This document shows, in pieces, positions 23,890 to 34,937 of a DNA stretch of 64,000 nucleotides (position 1 is its first letter; each line of letters opens with the position of its first letter). The DNA is from Neobacillus sp. YX16. Its GTDB lineage: Bacteria; Bacillota; Bacilli; Bacillales; Cytobacillaceae. Under the pieces are notes generated by a model. The model was given only the letters and a program-made list of their open reading frames with translations, did not search any database and was not told the origin of the DNA. A program made the position numbers and the translations under genes. The stretch lies in assembly GCF_030123505.1 (NCBI RefSeq), contig NZ_CP126115.1, positions 882,001 to 946,000 of the forward strand. Direction: 5' to 3'.

Positions 23890-25475
23890 AGGCGTTAATC
23901 GTTGATGATGAAAACCATGTGCGAGATGGAATTAAGATACTAGCTGATTGGGAGAAAAATGGAATTCAAGAAATATATGAGGCTGGAAACGGTGAAGAAG
24001 CTATTAAGCTTATTCAAATCATCCGTCCTGAAATAATTTTTTCTGATATGAAAATGCCAAAAGTGGATGGAACTCAGCTTTTAGAGTGGATTAAAGAAAA
24101 TCATCCAAACAGTAAGACGATTGTGGTGACAGGTTACGATGACTATCATTATATGAGAAAAGCAATCCATTTTGGAAGTTCAGACTATCTCTTAAAGCCT
24201 ATCGAGCCGGAAATTTTAAATCAAACATTGGAAAAAGCGGTTAGTGAATGGAAGAAAGAAGAAGTTGAAAGGAAAAGAAACGAAACTAGTTCTCTGCTGA
24301 TTAATGAAATGAAACCTGTTTTTCGAGATCGCAAGCTTACACAGCTAATGAAAAGTGATAGTATACAAGATGAAAAATATGAAGTATTCGAATGGTTACA
24401 ACAGTCGCGGCAGTATATTTTAGCTCTTGTCAGAGTCAATGGGAAGACGATTGAGGCATTTCAAGGAGATCGAGATCTAACTTATTTCTCAATTTTAAAT
24501 GTTATAAATGAAATTTTAATGGAATATCAGTGTGGAATAGGGTTTCGTTACTTATCCAAGAAAGGCCAAATCATCATTATTTTTTGGGACAAGTTCGAGC
24601 GGATTGAAAATCATTTAGTTCGAATGTATAGGGCACTTAAGGAGTTGATGGATATCTCCTGCCCAATTGCTGTCGGGAAATTAGTAAACAGCAGTACTAG
24701 GTTAATGGATTCTTATCATCAAGCTAGAGAGGTTTTATTAAATAGAGATATCCTAAAAGATAGTGAAAACAGAGTCTTTATAAAATCATTACAATCTCCT
24801 CCAATTGTAAAAAGTTTGATGTCATATGCACCAAGTATCGAACTAGCTATCAAAACTGGCGAAATAGGTGCTTTTGAAGAATTAATCAATCAAATAGCAG
24901 AGGATCTTACAGAAAACAACTATTTATCTCTAAGACAGTTGTTAAATCTTCAAAATGAATATATGGTCATAAGCAATAAGTGGTTTAAGTACTACAATAT
25001 TTCATTTAAAGAACCAGAAGGTATTGAAGAGAGGTTTGAATTGTTTTTCGATTCAAACGGCACGTTTAAACTAGAGGAGTATAAAAAGAGGATAAAGCGT
25101 GAAATTGCTACTTTTATAAAGAAAGTAAAGAAAAGCACACTGCAAAAGAATAAGAATATAATAATTGATATTGAAAAGTACCTTCAGGAAAATTTTGATC
25201 GGGATGTAAAACTGCAGGAGATATCAGAACATTTCTATATCAGTAGAGAATATATCTCAAGGAAATTTAAACAGGAATTTAATGAGAACATCTCCGACTA
25301 TATCGTGAGAATTAGAATGGAAAAGGCAAAATCTTTATTGAAGAATAGTCAGTTAAAAATCTATGAGATTGCGAACATGATTGGCTATCAAGATGATAAG
25401 TATTTTCGGAAGGTATTTAAGAAGGTCGAGGGAATTACTCCGAATGAATATCGAGCACAATATGAGAAACGGTGA
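23886..25475 (+). CDS. YesN-type response regulator with long linker and AraC domain
   Basis: This 529-residue protein has a receiver domain at the N-terminus (VDDENHVRDG; predicted phospho-acceptor Asp54 in FSDMKMP; Lys in YLLKPIE), a middle region of about 280 residues of the kind found in large YesN proteins, and a C-terminal AraC HTH pair (LQEISEHFYISREYISRKF and IYEIANMIGYQDDKYFRKVFKK). It is coupled to the kinase gene. It likely activates the divergent ABC operon, perhaps through the 16-bp direct repeat at 21954-21985. Confidence 0.93.
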   Translation: MKALIVDDENHVRDGIKILADWEKNGIQEIYEAGNGEEAIKLIQIIRPEIIFSDMKMPKVDGTQLLEWIKENHPNSKTIVVTGYDDYHYMRKAIHFGSSDYLLKPIEPEILNQTLEKAVSEWKKEEVERKRNETSSLLINEMKPVFRDRKLTQLMKSDSIQDEKYEVFEWLQQSRQYILALVRVNGKTIEAFQGDRDLTYFSILNVINEILMEYQCGIGFRYLSKKGQIIIIFWDKFERIENHLVRMYRALKELMDISCPIAVGKLVNSSTRLMDSYHQAREVLLNRDILKDSENRVFIKSLQSPPIVKSLMSYAPSIELAIKTGEIGAFEELINQIAEDLTENNYLSLRQLLNLQNEYMVISNKWFKYYNISFKEPEGIEERFELFFDSNGTFKLEEYKKRIKREIATFIKKVKKSTLQKNKNIIIDIEKYLQENFDRDVKLQEISEHFYISREYISRKFKQEFNENISDYIVRIRMEKAKSLLKNSQLKIYEIANMIGYQDDKYFRKVFKKVEGITPNEYRAQYEKR

Positions 25476-25681
25476 TAAGCAGAGAAAGATCCTCTTTCAC
25501 TACTTATTTTTTTTACAATAGGAAAAAGAATGAATTTTTTGTAAATATATATGTGATTATTTCACTATGTTTATTTACATGACTTTAACCAAGTCTAAAT
25601 GGTAACTACATATGTACTAAACAATTCACCCGTACAATTTTATATGTAGGAGCAGACATATAAAAAGGGAGATGGGGAAAA

Positions 25682-26509
25682 ATGAAAAAAGCATTTGTGA
25701 TTGGAGCAGGCCTGACTTTCAGTTTGTTATTTAGTCCTTTTCAACAGGCTTTTGCAGCAGAAACAACTGGGGAGTTACGAAAAGTGGATAATGTTGCTCA
25801 CCGTGGTGCAACAGGGTATGCACCGGAAAATACGATTGCCGCTTTTGATAAAGGCGTCGAAATGAAAGCTGATTATATTGAAATTGATGTCCAAAGAAGT
25901 AAGGATGGGGAATTGGTTATCATTCATGATAATACAGTTGACAGAACAACAGATGGTACTGGGTATGTGAAAGACTTAACCTTTGAACAGATTAGAAGTC
26001 TTGATGCAGGCAGTTGGAAGGGCGAGCAATTTACAGGTGAGAAAGTTCCTACATTCGATGAAATTCTTGACCGCTATCATGGTAAAACTGGTATTTTAAT
26101 AGAATTAAAATCACCTGAGCTTTATCCTGGAATTGAAGCACAGGTTGCACAGAAACTAAAAGAACGAAACCTTGATAAACCGCAAAATGAAAAAATTATT
26201 ATCCAATCTTTTAATTTTGAATCTATGAAAATAACAAACAGTTTGCTTCCAAAGGTGCCGATTGGTGTCCTTACATCCAATAGAGCCCACACAACTGAAC
26301 AAGCATTGAAAGAATTTGCAACGTATGCTGATTACTTTAATCCAAGTTATGGAATCGTATCAAAAGAATTGGTTGATCAAGTGCACGCGCTTGGAATGAA
26401 AATTCAATCCTGGACGGTTCGCAGCCAAGAAGCAGCTGATTTCCTTTTAGAAATGAACGTAGATGGAATTATTACCGATTATCCTGATTATGTAGATCCA
26501 AGAAAATAG
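25682..26509 (+). CDS. glpQ: Secreted glycerophosphodiester phosphodiesterase
   Basis: This 275-residue enzyme has a signal peptide (MKKAFVIGAGLTFSLLFSPF, cleavage near AFAAE). The GDPD domain is clear: catalytic HRGATGYAPENT, metal ligands in YIEIDVQRSKDG, and the second catalytic His in VIIHDNTVDRTTDG. It hydrolyses glycerophosphodiesters from phospholipids or teichoic acid to glycerol-3-phosphate and an alcohol, outside the membrane. It starts at ATG behind AAAGGGAGATGGG. It is a monocistronic unit with its own terminator. No convincing Pho box could be defined upstream. Confidence 0.93.
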   Translation: MKKAFVIGAGLTFSLLFSPFQQAFAAETTGELRKVDNVAHRGATGYAPENTIAAFDKGVEMKADYIEIDVQRSKDGELVIIHDNTVDRTTDGTGYVKDLTFEQIRSLDAGSWKGEQFTGEKVPTFDEILDRYHGKTGILIELKSPELYPGIEAQVAQKLKERNLDKPQNEKIIIQSFNFESMKITNSLLPKVPIGVLTSNRAHTTEQALKEFATYADYFNPSYGIVSKELVDQVHALGMKIQSWTVRSQEAADFLLEMNVDGIITDYPDYVDPRK

Positions 26510-26522
26510 GACAAACTATCAC

Positions 26523-26553
26523 AAAAAGAGGGAAAGCTTCATCCCTCTTTTTT
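26523..26553 (+). terminator. Terminator after glpQ
   Basis: An AAAAGAGGGA/TCCCTCTTTT stem around an AAGCTTCA-type loop is followed by T. Confidence 0.9.
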
Positions 26554-26680
26554 CTAATATTCCTGATGTTTGAATCCCCCTGGAGCAACGCCATACCTCT
26601 TATGAAACACGTATCCATTTGTGTGATACGAATAGCCGAAAAATAAAATATTTGTTGTCATATGTTCCCTCATTATTATT

Positions 26681-26760
26681 AAAATAGCAAAATAGTAGAT
26701 GTTTTAATTATATAATCTATGTTTTATTGCGATAAAAACCTGTAAGATGTAATCAAATAA
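26681..26760 (+). promoter_or_regulatory. Shared promoter module, copy A (thuA)
   Basis: AAAATAGCAAAATA is followed by AGATG, AATTATAT and ATCTATGTT; 60 bp after the first base comes TGTAAGATG and AATCAAAT. The same elements at the same offsets occur at 38709 and 39721. The module lies 90-170 bp upstream of the ThuA-like gene. Confidence 0.7.
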
Positions 26761-26850
26761 GGAAGGTTTTTAAGAAATGGGGGTTAAGGATAAAAAAATT
26801 CCAATAGCTGTACAAATAGATAAAGTAAATTCATATGGGAGTAGATTATT

Positions 26851-27573
26851 ATGGTTAAAGTAACAGTGTGGAATGAAAACCGTCATGAACAAAAAAATCC
26901 AGTTGTAAGAGATATTTACCCTAATGGGATCCACGGTACGATAGCAGGATTTTTAAAGGAAAACAGTCATGAAGTAACGACTGCTACTCTAGACGAACTA
27001 GAGCATGGCTTAACGGATGAAGTGCTAGACAATACAGAGGTATTAGTTTGGTGGGGGCATTTAGCACATGGTGAAGTAAAGGATGAAATTGTTCAAAAGG
27101 TCCAGCAACGTGTCCTCGACGGTATGGGTCTAATTGTTCTTCATTCCGGGCATTTCTCAAAAATCTTTAAAACATTAATGGGAACAAGCTGTGATTTAAA
27201 ATGGCGGGAAGCAGACGAAAAAGAAAGACTTTGGGTCGTAAGCCCAAGCCATCCTATTGTAGAAGGTATCTCAGAGTATATTGAATTAGAAAAGGAAGAA
27301 ATGTATGGGGAACATTTTGATATTCCACAGCCAGATGAACTGATCTTTACAAGCTGGTTTGAAGGAGGGGAAGTATTCCGCAGCGGATGTACTTACAAAC
27401 GTGGGAATGGAAAAGTATTTTACTTCCGTCCAGGCCATGAAACATATCCTACTTACCACAACAAAGACATTCAACTTGTCATTAGCAATGCAGTGAAATG
27501 GGCAGAGCCGGTAAAGCGTGAACGTCCAGTCTATGGAAATGCAAAACCACTAGAAGTTATTGCAGGGAAATAA
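26851..27573 (+). CDS. thuA: ThuA-family protein (trehalose-utilisation type)
   Basis: This 240-residue cytoplasmic protein of the ThuA fold (class-I glutamine amidotransferase-like) has [35 protein letters not shown] and [14 protein letters not shown] as landmarks, and the late [13 protein letters not shown]. In Sinorhizobium ThuA works with the Gfo/Idh/MocA protein ThuB on trehalose-type disaccharides, and the pair has been linked to 3-keto sugars. Here the gene stands alone but shares an upstream module with the PhyH/isomerase/Gfo-Idh-MocA cluster 12 kb away. The start ATG has only a modest AGTAGATT site. Substrate is unknown. Confidence 0.85.
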   Translation: MVKVTVWNENRHEQKNPVVRDIYPNGIHGTIAGFLKENSHEVTTATLDELEHGLTDEVLDNTEVLVWWGHLAHGEVKDEIVQKVQQRVLDGMGLIVLHSGHFSKIFKTLMGTSCDLKWREADEKERLWVVSPSHPIVEGISEYIELEKEEMYGEHFDIPQPDELIFTSWFEGGEVFRSGCTYKRGNGKVFYFRPGHETYPTYHNKDIQLVISNAVKWAEPVKRERPVYGNAKPLEVIAGK

Positions 27574-27630
27574 GAATGGAAAAAATTAAAAGTAGGCGTG
27601 AAACAGTTCAGATATAGAACTATGAAGATA

Positions 27631-27667
27631 ACTCCTCAGCCGCCTATTGGGGTGAGGAGTTTTTTTG
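27631..27667 (+). terminator. Terminator after thuA
   Basis: The stem ACTCCTCA/TGAGGAGT with a 14-base loop is followed by six or more T. Confidence 0.9.
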
Positions 27668-27708
27668 TGTTATAGTATTTTTTATTAGTTTGGCGGGAGG
27701 GTCATAGT

Positions 27709-29364
27709 GTGAAAATGAATGATCAATGGTGGAAGAAAAGTGTCGTGTATCAAATTTATCCGAGAAGCTTTATGGATGGAAATGGGGATGGGATTGGCGA
27801 CCTGCAAGGTATTTTAGAAAAACTTGATTACTTAAAGGAATTAGGGATAGATGTTATTTGGCTGAGTCCTGTTTATGATTCACCAAATGACGATAATGGG
27901 TATGACATTCGTAACTACCAAGCAATCATGAACGAGTTTGGAACCATGGATGACTTTGATCAGCTTCTTGAAGAAATACATAAAAGAGACATGAAGCTCA
28001 TCATGGATTTGGTGGTTAACCATACTTCTGATGAACATGATTGGTTTGTAGAATCAAAAAAGTCGAAGGACAATCCCTATAGAGACTATTATATATGGCG
28101 TGAGAAACCCAATAATTGGGGCTCGGTTTTCGGCGGGTCTGCATGGGAGCATGATGAAAAGACAAATGAATATTATCTCCATTTATTTTCAAAAAAACAG
28201 CCGGATTTAAATTGGGAAAACCCCAAGCTTAGAGAAGAAGTCTACCAAATGATGAAATTTTGGCTCGACAAAGGAATCGACGGTTTTCGAATGGATGTTA
28301 TTAATTTTATTTCCAAACATCCAGAACTTCCGGATGGTGCAAAAGGTGAGGGACAAACATTTGGTGATGGCAGCCCATATTTTATGAATGGACCAAGGAT
28401 TCATGAATTTTTGCATGAAATGAACCAAGAAGTTTTATCGAATTATCCAGCAATGACGGTTGGTGAAATGCCTGGCGCTTCCCCTGATTTTGCGATTTCT
28501 TATACAGATCCGGACAGAAAAGAAGTAAACATGATTTTTACTTTTGAACACATGGATTTAGACAGTGCACCAGGAGGAAAGTGGAACCTAAAGCCTCTTC
28601 ATTTGCCAGATTTAAAAGAAAACTTGGCGAAGTGGCAAACTGCCTTACATAATAAAGGCTGGAACAGTTTGTATTGGAACAATCATGATCAACCGCGGAT
28701 TGTTTCAAGGTTCGGAGATGATCAGAACTACCGAGTGGAATCTGCAAAGATGCTCGCAGCCTGTCTTCACTTCATGCAGGGAACACCGTATATTTATCAA
28801 GGTGAAGAAATTGGGATGACGAATGTAAAGTTTGATTCGCTGGAAGATTATCGTGATATTGAGACAATGAATATGTATAAAGAAAGAATTGCTTTAGGCT
28901 ATAGTCATGAGGAAATCATGAAGTCTATTTACGTAAAAGGCAGGGATAATGCCCGAACACCAATACAGTGGGATACTACTGCTAATGGTGGTTTTACAAC
29001 CGGCACTCCTTGGATAAGGGTAAATCCAAGATACGATGAAATTAACGTCAAGGCAGCATTAGAGGATCCGCAATCTATCTTTTATTTCTATCAAAAATTA
29101 ATTGCCCTACGAAAAGAAATGGATATTATCATTGAAGGAGACTTTAAGCTGCTGTTAGAAGATAGCAGTGAAGTATTTGCTTATGAGCGCAATTGGAAGG
29201 ATAAACAACTCCTTGTTTTGTGTAATTTCAGTTCTACGGAAGTTGTGATTGAGGATGAAGAATTGCTGACAAGAATGCGGGAATCTAAGCTGGTAATTTC
29301 CAATTATGAATCTGGTAATATGAGCGTTTTACGCCCTTATGAAGCAGTTGTATTAAAAATTTAA
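27709..29364 (+). CDS. GH13 alpha-glucosidase, oligo-1,6-glucosidase type
   Basis: This 551-residue cytoplasmic GH13 subfamily 31 enzyme has the catalytic triad Asp196 (GFRMDV), Glu253 (TVGEM) and Asp327 (NNHDQPR), aligning with Asp199/Glu255/Asp329 of Bacillus cereus oligo-1,6-glucosidase. The residue after the nucleophile is Val, the form associated with alpha-1,6 (isomaltase) preference. It hydrolyses isomalto-oligosaccharides or related glucosides from the non-reducing end. It starts at GTG 27709 behind GGGAGG; a later ATG at 27715 is possible. It is followed by the long 52-bp repeat array, with no clear terminator before it. The paralogue at 36896 has Ala at the same position. Confidence 0.93.
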   Translation: MKMNDQWWKKSVVYQIYPRSFMDGNGDGIGDLQGILEKLDYLKELGIDVIWLSPVYDSPNDDNGYDIRNYQAIMNEFGTMDDFDQLLEEIHKRDMKLIMDLVVNHTSDEHDWFVESKKSKDNPYRDYYIWREKPNNWGSVFGGSAWEHDEKTNEYYLHLFSKKQPDLNWENPKLREEVYQMMKFWLDKGIDGFRMDVINFISKHPELPDGAKGEGQTFGDGSPYFMNGPRIHEFLHEMNQEVLSNYPAMTVGEMPGASPDFAISYTDPDRKEVNMIFTFEHMDLDSAPGGKWNLKPLHLPDLKENLAKWQTALHNKGWNSLYWNNHDQPRIVSRFGDDQNYRVESAKMLAACLHFMQGTPYIYQGEEIGMTNVKFDSLEDYRDIETMNMYKERIALGYSHEEIMKSIYVKGRDNARTPIQWDTTANGGFTTGTPWIRVNPRYDEINVKAALEDPQSIFYFYQKLIALRKEMDIIIEGDFKLLLEDSSEVFAYERNWKDKQLLVLCNFSSTEVVIEDEELLTRMRESKLVISNYESGNMSVLRPYEAVVLKI

Positions 29365-29370
29365 AGATCC

Positions 29371-30046
29371 GGATTGAGGACTAATTTATCTAGCGGCATG
29401 TGAGATTTGTCCGCAAGACCCTGGATAAAGGACTAATCTATCTGGCGACACGAGAGATTTGTCCGCAAGCCCCTGGATTGAGGACTAATCTATCTAGCGG
29501 CACGAGAGATTTGTCCGCAAAACCCTGGATTGAGGACTAATCTATCTGGCGACACGAGAGATTTGTCCGCAAGCCCCTGGATTGAGGACTAATCTATCTA
29601 GAGACACGAGAGATTTGTCCGCAAGACGCTGGATAAAGGACTAATCTATCTGGCGACACGAGAGATTAGTCCGCAAGCCCCTGGATTGAGGACTAATCTA
29701 TCTAGCGGCATGTGAGATTTGTCCGCAAACCCCTGGATAAAGGACTAATCTATCTGGCGACACGAGAGATTTGTCCGCAAGCCCCTGGATTGAGGACTAA
29801 TCTATCTAGCGGCACGAGAGATTTGTCCGCAAGACGCTGGATAAAGGACTAATCCTTCTGGCAGCCCGTAAGATTTGTCCTCAAGCCCCTGGATAAAGGA
29901 CTAATCCTTCTGGCAGCCCGTAAGATTTGTCCGCAAGACGCTGGATAAAGGACTAATCCTTCTGGCGACACGAGAGATTTGTCCGCAAGCCCCTGGATAA
30001 GAGACTAATCTCTCTAGCAGCATGTGTGATTTGTCCCCAATACCTT
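29371..30046. repeat. Thirteen-unit 52-bp tandem array with alternating inverted 9-mers
   Basis: Units start at 29371 and every 52 bp thereafter (29423, 29475 ... 29995) without a single indel. Each unit has GGACTAATC, 17 bp, GATTTGTCC (once GATTAGTCC), 17 bp; the half-sites thus alternate orientation every 26 bp. Sequence between half-sites is conserved among units (TATCTAGCGGCACGAGA type and GCAAGCCCCTGGATTGA type) but unrelated to the spacers of the array at 377-628. It is non-coding in all frames. Confidence 0.95.
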
Positions 30047-30172
30047 AGACTACAAACGAATCTTCCTGGTCATATTCAGACATAATTTGGTGATTCCGAT
30101 GGCAACCGAGTCCGAATCAGCCGCTTTTTGAAATATTCTAAGATAATGCTGTTCGAAAACAGCGAAAAGTCA

Positions 30173-30210
30173 AAACGAAAGGGCTGCCTAGAAGGCGCCC
30201 TTTCGTTTTG
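30173..30210. terminator. Bidirectional terminator next to the neopullulanase gene
   Basis: The stem AAAACGAAAGGG/CCCTTTCGTTTT, with GCC/GGC pairs inside the loop, has T runs on both strands. It ends the minus-strand GH13 gene and may end transcription through the repeat array. Confidence 0.9.
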
Positions 30211-30212
30211 AA

Positions 30213-32003
<1,791 letters not shown>

Positions 32004-32110
32004 TTAATGTACCCGAAAACCCTTGTCAATACTATATGTTTTAAGGGGTGTTTTTTCTTTAATATAGTAAGTGAATTAATAGTATTGTCTGCTTTTTTTA
32101 AAAAAAGTAG

Positions 32111-32138
32111 TTGTAAAATAAAAAAATGGGCTTATAAT
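32111..32138 (+). promoter_or_regulatory. Sigma-A promoter of the maltodextrin operon
   Basis: TTGTAA (32111-32116) and TATAAT (32133-32138) are separated by 16 bp. Predicted transcription start is near 32145. Confidence 0.7.
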
Positions 32139-32148
32139 GAAATTATGT

Positions 32149-32166
32149 TGCGCAAACGTTTTCGCA
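32149..32166 (+). promoter_or_regulatory. LacI-family (MalR-like) operator
   Basis: TGCGCAAACGTTTTCGCA is an 18-bp palindrome around a central CG, symmetric except for one base pair, placed immediately downstream of the predicted start. It is the likely target of the LacI-type regulator at 35848-36894. Confidence 0.65.
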
Positions 32167-32168
32167 AA

Positions 32169-32182
32169 TGAAAGCGCTGACT
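32169..32182 (+). promoter_or_regulatory. cre box (CcpA site) of the maltodextrin operon
   Basis: TGAAAGCGCTGACT matches the cre consensus at 13 of 14 positions and lies two bases after the operator. Confidence 0.7.
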
Positions 32183-32233
32183 ACTATTTGTGCAATGTGA
32201 ATAATTCCTATTCAAAATACAGGAGGAGAAGAA

Positions 32234-33499
32234 ATGAAAAAAGCACTTTCGATTTTCATGATGGTTGTTTTAGTGTTAGGCGTTCTTGCAGCTTGTGGAC
32301 CAAAAAGAGAAACAGCAGGCACGAATGACACTGGGAAAAAAGAAGAAACAGCAAAACCAGAAAAATTAGTAGTTTGGGAAGATAAAGATAAATCTGGCTG
32401 GCTTGAAAAGGTAGCAGCTGATTTCGAAAAAGAATATGGAATTAAAATTGAGTATAAAGAAGTTGAAATGGCGACAAAAATGCGCGATCAGCTTCGTCTT
32501 GACGGCCCAGCAGGGACTGGCCCGGATATCGTTACATTACCTCACGATCAAATTGGTCAAGTGGTAACAGAAGGGCTTCTTGCTGAACTTAAATTAGATA
32601 AAGCAGTTACTGATAAATTCTCGCAATCATCTATTGATGCGCAAACGTATGATGGTAAAATTTACGGACTTCCAAAATCCTCTGAAACACCAGTATTTGT
32701 TTACAATAAAGATTTAATGACAGAAGCTCCAAAGACAATGGACGAGCTTTACACTTTCTCTAAAGATTTCACGAAAGATGGAAAATTCGGTTTCTTAGGA
32801 CTATGGGATAACTTCTATTTCGCTTATGGCATCATCGGCGGTATGGGAGGATATGTTTTCAATAATAACGGTGGAACGCTTGATCCTGCTGACATCGGCT
32901 TAAATAACAAAGGTGCTGTTGAAGGTACTGAATATATCCAAAAATGGTACTCAGAAGGATTATTCCCTAATGGTATCATCGGTGAAAATGGCGGATCTGC
33001 AATGGATGGTCTTTTCACAGAAGGTAAAGTTGCTGCTGTTATGAACGGACCATGGTCATTCCAGCCATACAAAGATGCTGGTATTAATATCGGTGTTGCG
33101 GCTCTTCCAACTCTTCCAAACGGCGACCATGTAAAAACATTCATGGGTGTTAAAGGATGGCATGTATCAGCTTACTCTAAAAACCAAGAATGGGCTGCAA
33201 AATTCCTAGAGTTTATTACAAATGATGAAAATGCTAAATATCGCTTCGAACAAACAGCTGAGGTTCCAACAAATACAGCATTGGTTGATGATCCTGCGAT
33301 TACGGAAAATGAAGGAGCAAAAGCGGTTGCTGAACAATCTCAATATGCTCTTCCAATGCCAAACATTCCAGAAATGGGCCAAGTTTGGGATCCTATGGCT
33401 AAATCACTCCAAACAGTTGTAACTGGTAAAACAGAACCTAAAGCAGCTCTTGATTCTGCAGTTGAACAAATTAAAGCAAATATTGCTTCTACAAAGTAA
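32234..33499 (+). CDS. Maltodextrin-type ABC transporter binding lipoprotein
   Basis: This 421-residue solute-binding protein has a lipoprotein signal ending VLAACGPK. Sequence landmarks fit the MalE/MdxE group: LVVWEDKDKSGWLEKVAADFEKEYG, GPAGTGPDIVTLPHDQIGQVV, and the late NIPEMGQVWDPM. It captures maltose or maltodextrins at the cell surface for the permeases that follow. It starts at ATG behind AGGAGGAG. First gene of the importer operon. The adjacent neopullulanase, alpha-glucosidase and LacI regulator support the assignment. Confidence 0.92.
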   Translation: MKKALSIFMMVVLVLGVLAACGPKRETAGTNDTGKKEETAKPEKLVVWEDKDKSGWLEKVAADFEKEYGIKIEYKEVEMATKMRDQLRLDGPAGTGPDIVTLPHDQIGQVVTEGLLAELKLDKAVTDKFSQSSIDAQTYDGKIYGLPKSSETPVFVYNKDLMTEAPKTMDELYTFSKDFTKDGKFGFLGLWDNFYFAYGIIGGMGGYVFNNNGGTLDPADIGLNNKGAVEGTEYIQKWYSEGLFPNGIIGENGGSAMDGLFTEGKVAAVMNGPWSFQPYKDAGINIGVAALPTLPNGDHVKTFMGVKGWHVSAYSKNQEWAAKFLEFITNDENAKYRFEQTAEVPTNTALVDDPAITENEGAKAVAEQSQYALPMPNIPEMGQVWDPMAKSLQTVVTGKTEPKAALDSAVEQIKANIASTK

Positions 33500-33516
33500 T
33501 AGTTTAATAGTTAAAT

Positions 33517-33549
33517 CGGCAGTACCTCAGAGAGTTTGGGGTACTGCCG
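33517..33549 (+). terminator. Intercistronic hairpin between binding protein and permeases
   Basis: CGGCAGTACC and GGTACTGCCG form a 10-bp stem without a strong T run. Such hairpins after binding-protein genes commonly reduce readthrough or protect the upstream mRNA, giving more binding protein than permease. Confidence 0.65.
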
Positions 33550-33649
33550 GAAAATTATAATAGTTTTGCTGCTTTATGAAGGAAAAACAAATCTTTTCCT
33601 TGATCAAGCATTGAAGCTTATAAAATGACATTAGAAAGGGGAGTTTAGG

Positions 33650-34936
33650 ATGTCTAAAGATTTATCCTATGCAACCAGTCACCGTAAGAAAGCGTTGATT
33701 CTTTCCGTAATCCCTGGGTTAGGTCAGCTTTATAACAAACAGTTTTTAAAGGGAGCCTCCTTTCTCATTATGAGTGCCGCTTTTTTCTATGTTTTTTATG
33801 ATTTATTAAACATAGGATTATGGGGATTAGTTACATTGGGAGAAATACCATTTACAGACCATTCTATTTTCTTATTAGTCTACGGAATTCTAGCCCTTAT
33901 TGTTTTAGTCTTTGGAATTGGGTTTTATTTGTTTAACCTGCGCGACGCTTATAAGGTTGGGTTAAATCGCGATAATCATGAACCTATTAGTACAGTAAAG
34001 GAACAATATAGAAATCTTATTGATAATGGTTTTCCTTATTTAATCATGTCTCCTGGATTTTTATTGCTGGTATTTGTTGTTGTTTTTCCAATTCTATTCG
34101 TGTTATTTCTAGCATTCACGAACTACGATCTTTATCATTCTCCTCCAGCGAAATTAGTAGATTGGGTATTATTTAAAAACTTTGTTGATATCTTTAAGGT
34201 TGATATGTGGCGTCAAACCTTCTTCTCTGTTTTATCATGGACGTTGGTTTGGACCTTCGTTGCTACTACCTTCCAAGTAGCATTGGGGATATTCCTAGCA
34301 ATTATTGTTAATCAAAAGGATTTGAAAGGAAAAGCAATTATCCGTACCGTCTTTATTCTTCCTTGGGCCGTACCGGCATTCGTTTCTATTCTTGTTTTCG
34401 CAGGAATGTTCAATGAATCATTTGGTGCGATTAACAGAGACATTCTAGGGTTCTTCGGTATAGAAGGTTTCCCATGGATGACAGAGCCAATATTCACAAG
34501 AATAGCTCTAATACTTATGCAAACATGGCTTGGCTTCCCATTCATTTTCGCAATGACAACAGGCGTCCTGCAGTCTATTTCACAGGATCTTTATGAAGCC
34601 GCTACTGTTGATGGTGCATCCAATTTCCAAAAGTTTAAAAATATCACATTGCCGCTCGTACTATATGCAATCGCACCTGTTTTAATTACACAATATACGT
34701 TTAATTTTAATAACTTTAATATCATTTACTTATTTAATGGCGGAGGACCTGCAATTACTGGCCAAAACGCCGGCGGAACAGATATCTTAATTTCTTGGAT
34801 TTACCGCCTGACAATGACATCAGCACAATACTCGAAGGCAGCAACGTTAACCATGCTGTTATCGATTATTGTTATAACCGTTGCCATCTGGCAGTTTAAA
34901 AGAACAAAATCATTCCAAGAAGAGGATATGATGTAA
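33650..34936 (+). CDS. Maltodextrin ABC transporter permease (MalF/MdxF type)
   Basis: This 428-residue permease has an extended N-terminus with extra helices (VIPGLGQLYNKQFLKGASFL) as in MdxF/MalF proteins. The EAA loop is SQDLYEAATVDGASNFQKFKNITLPL. The typical substrate-channel segment FNNFNIIYLFNGGGP follows. It starts at ATG behind AAAGGGGAG. It is followed one base later by the partner permease. No ATPase gene is present in the operon. Confidence 0.93.
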   Translation: MSKDLSYATSHRKKALILSVIPGLGQLYNKQFLKGASFLIMSAAFFYVFYDLLNIGLWGLVTLGEIPFTDHSIFLLVYGILALIVLVFGIGFYLFNLRDAYKVGLNRDNHEPISTVKEQYRNLIDNGFPYLIMSPGFLLLVFVVVFPILFVLFLAFTNYDLYHSPPAKLVDWVLFKNFVDIFKVDMWRQTFFSVLSWTLVWTFVATTFQVALGIFLAIIVNQKDLKGKAIIRTVFILPWAVPAFVSILVFAGMFNESFGAINRDILGFFGIEGFPWMTEPIFTRIALILMQTWLGFPFIFAMTTGVLQSISQDLYEAATVDGASNFQKFKNITLPLVLYAIAPVLITQYTFNFNNFNIIYLFNGGGPAITGQNAGGTDILISWIYRLTMTSAQYSKAATLTMLLSIIVITVAIWQFKRTKSFQEEDMM

Positions 34937-34937
34937 T

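Noticed and set aside
25540..25681. Possible Pho box upstream of glpQ
   Set aside because: No set of correctly spaced TTAACA-like repeats could be found.
29371..30046. Possible CRISPR array
   Set aside because: Gaps between the 9-mers are near-identical from unit to unit, and no cas gene is in the window.
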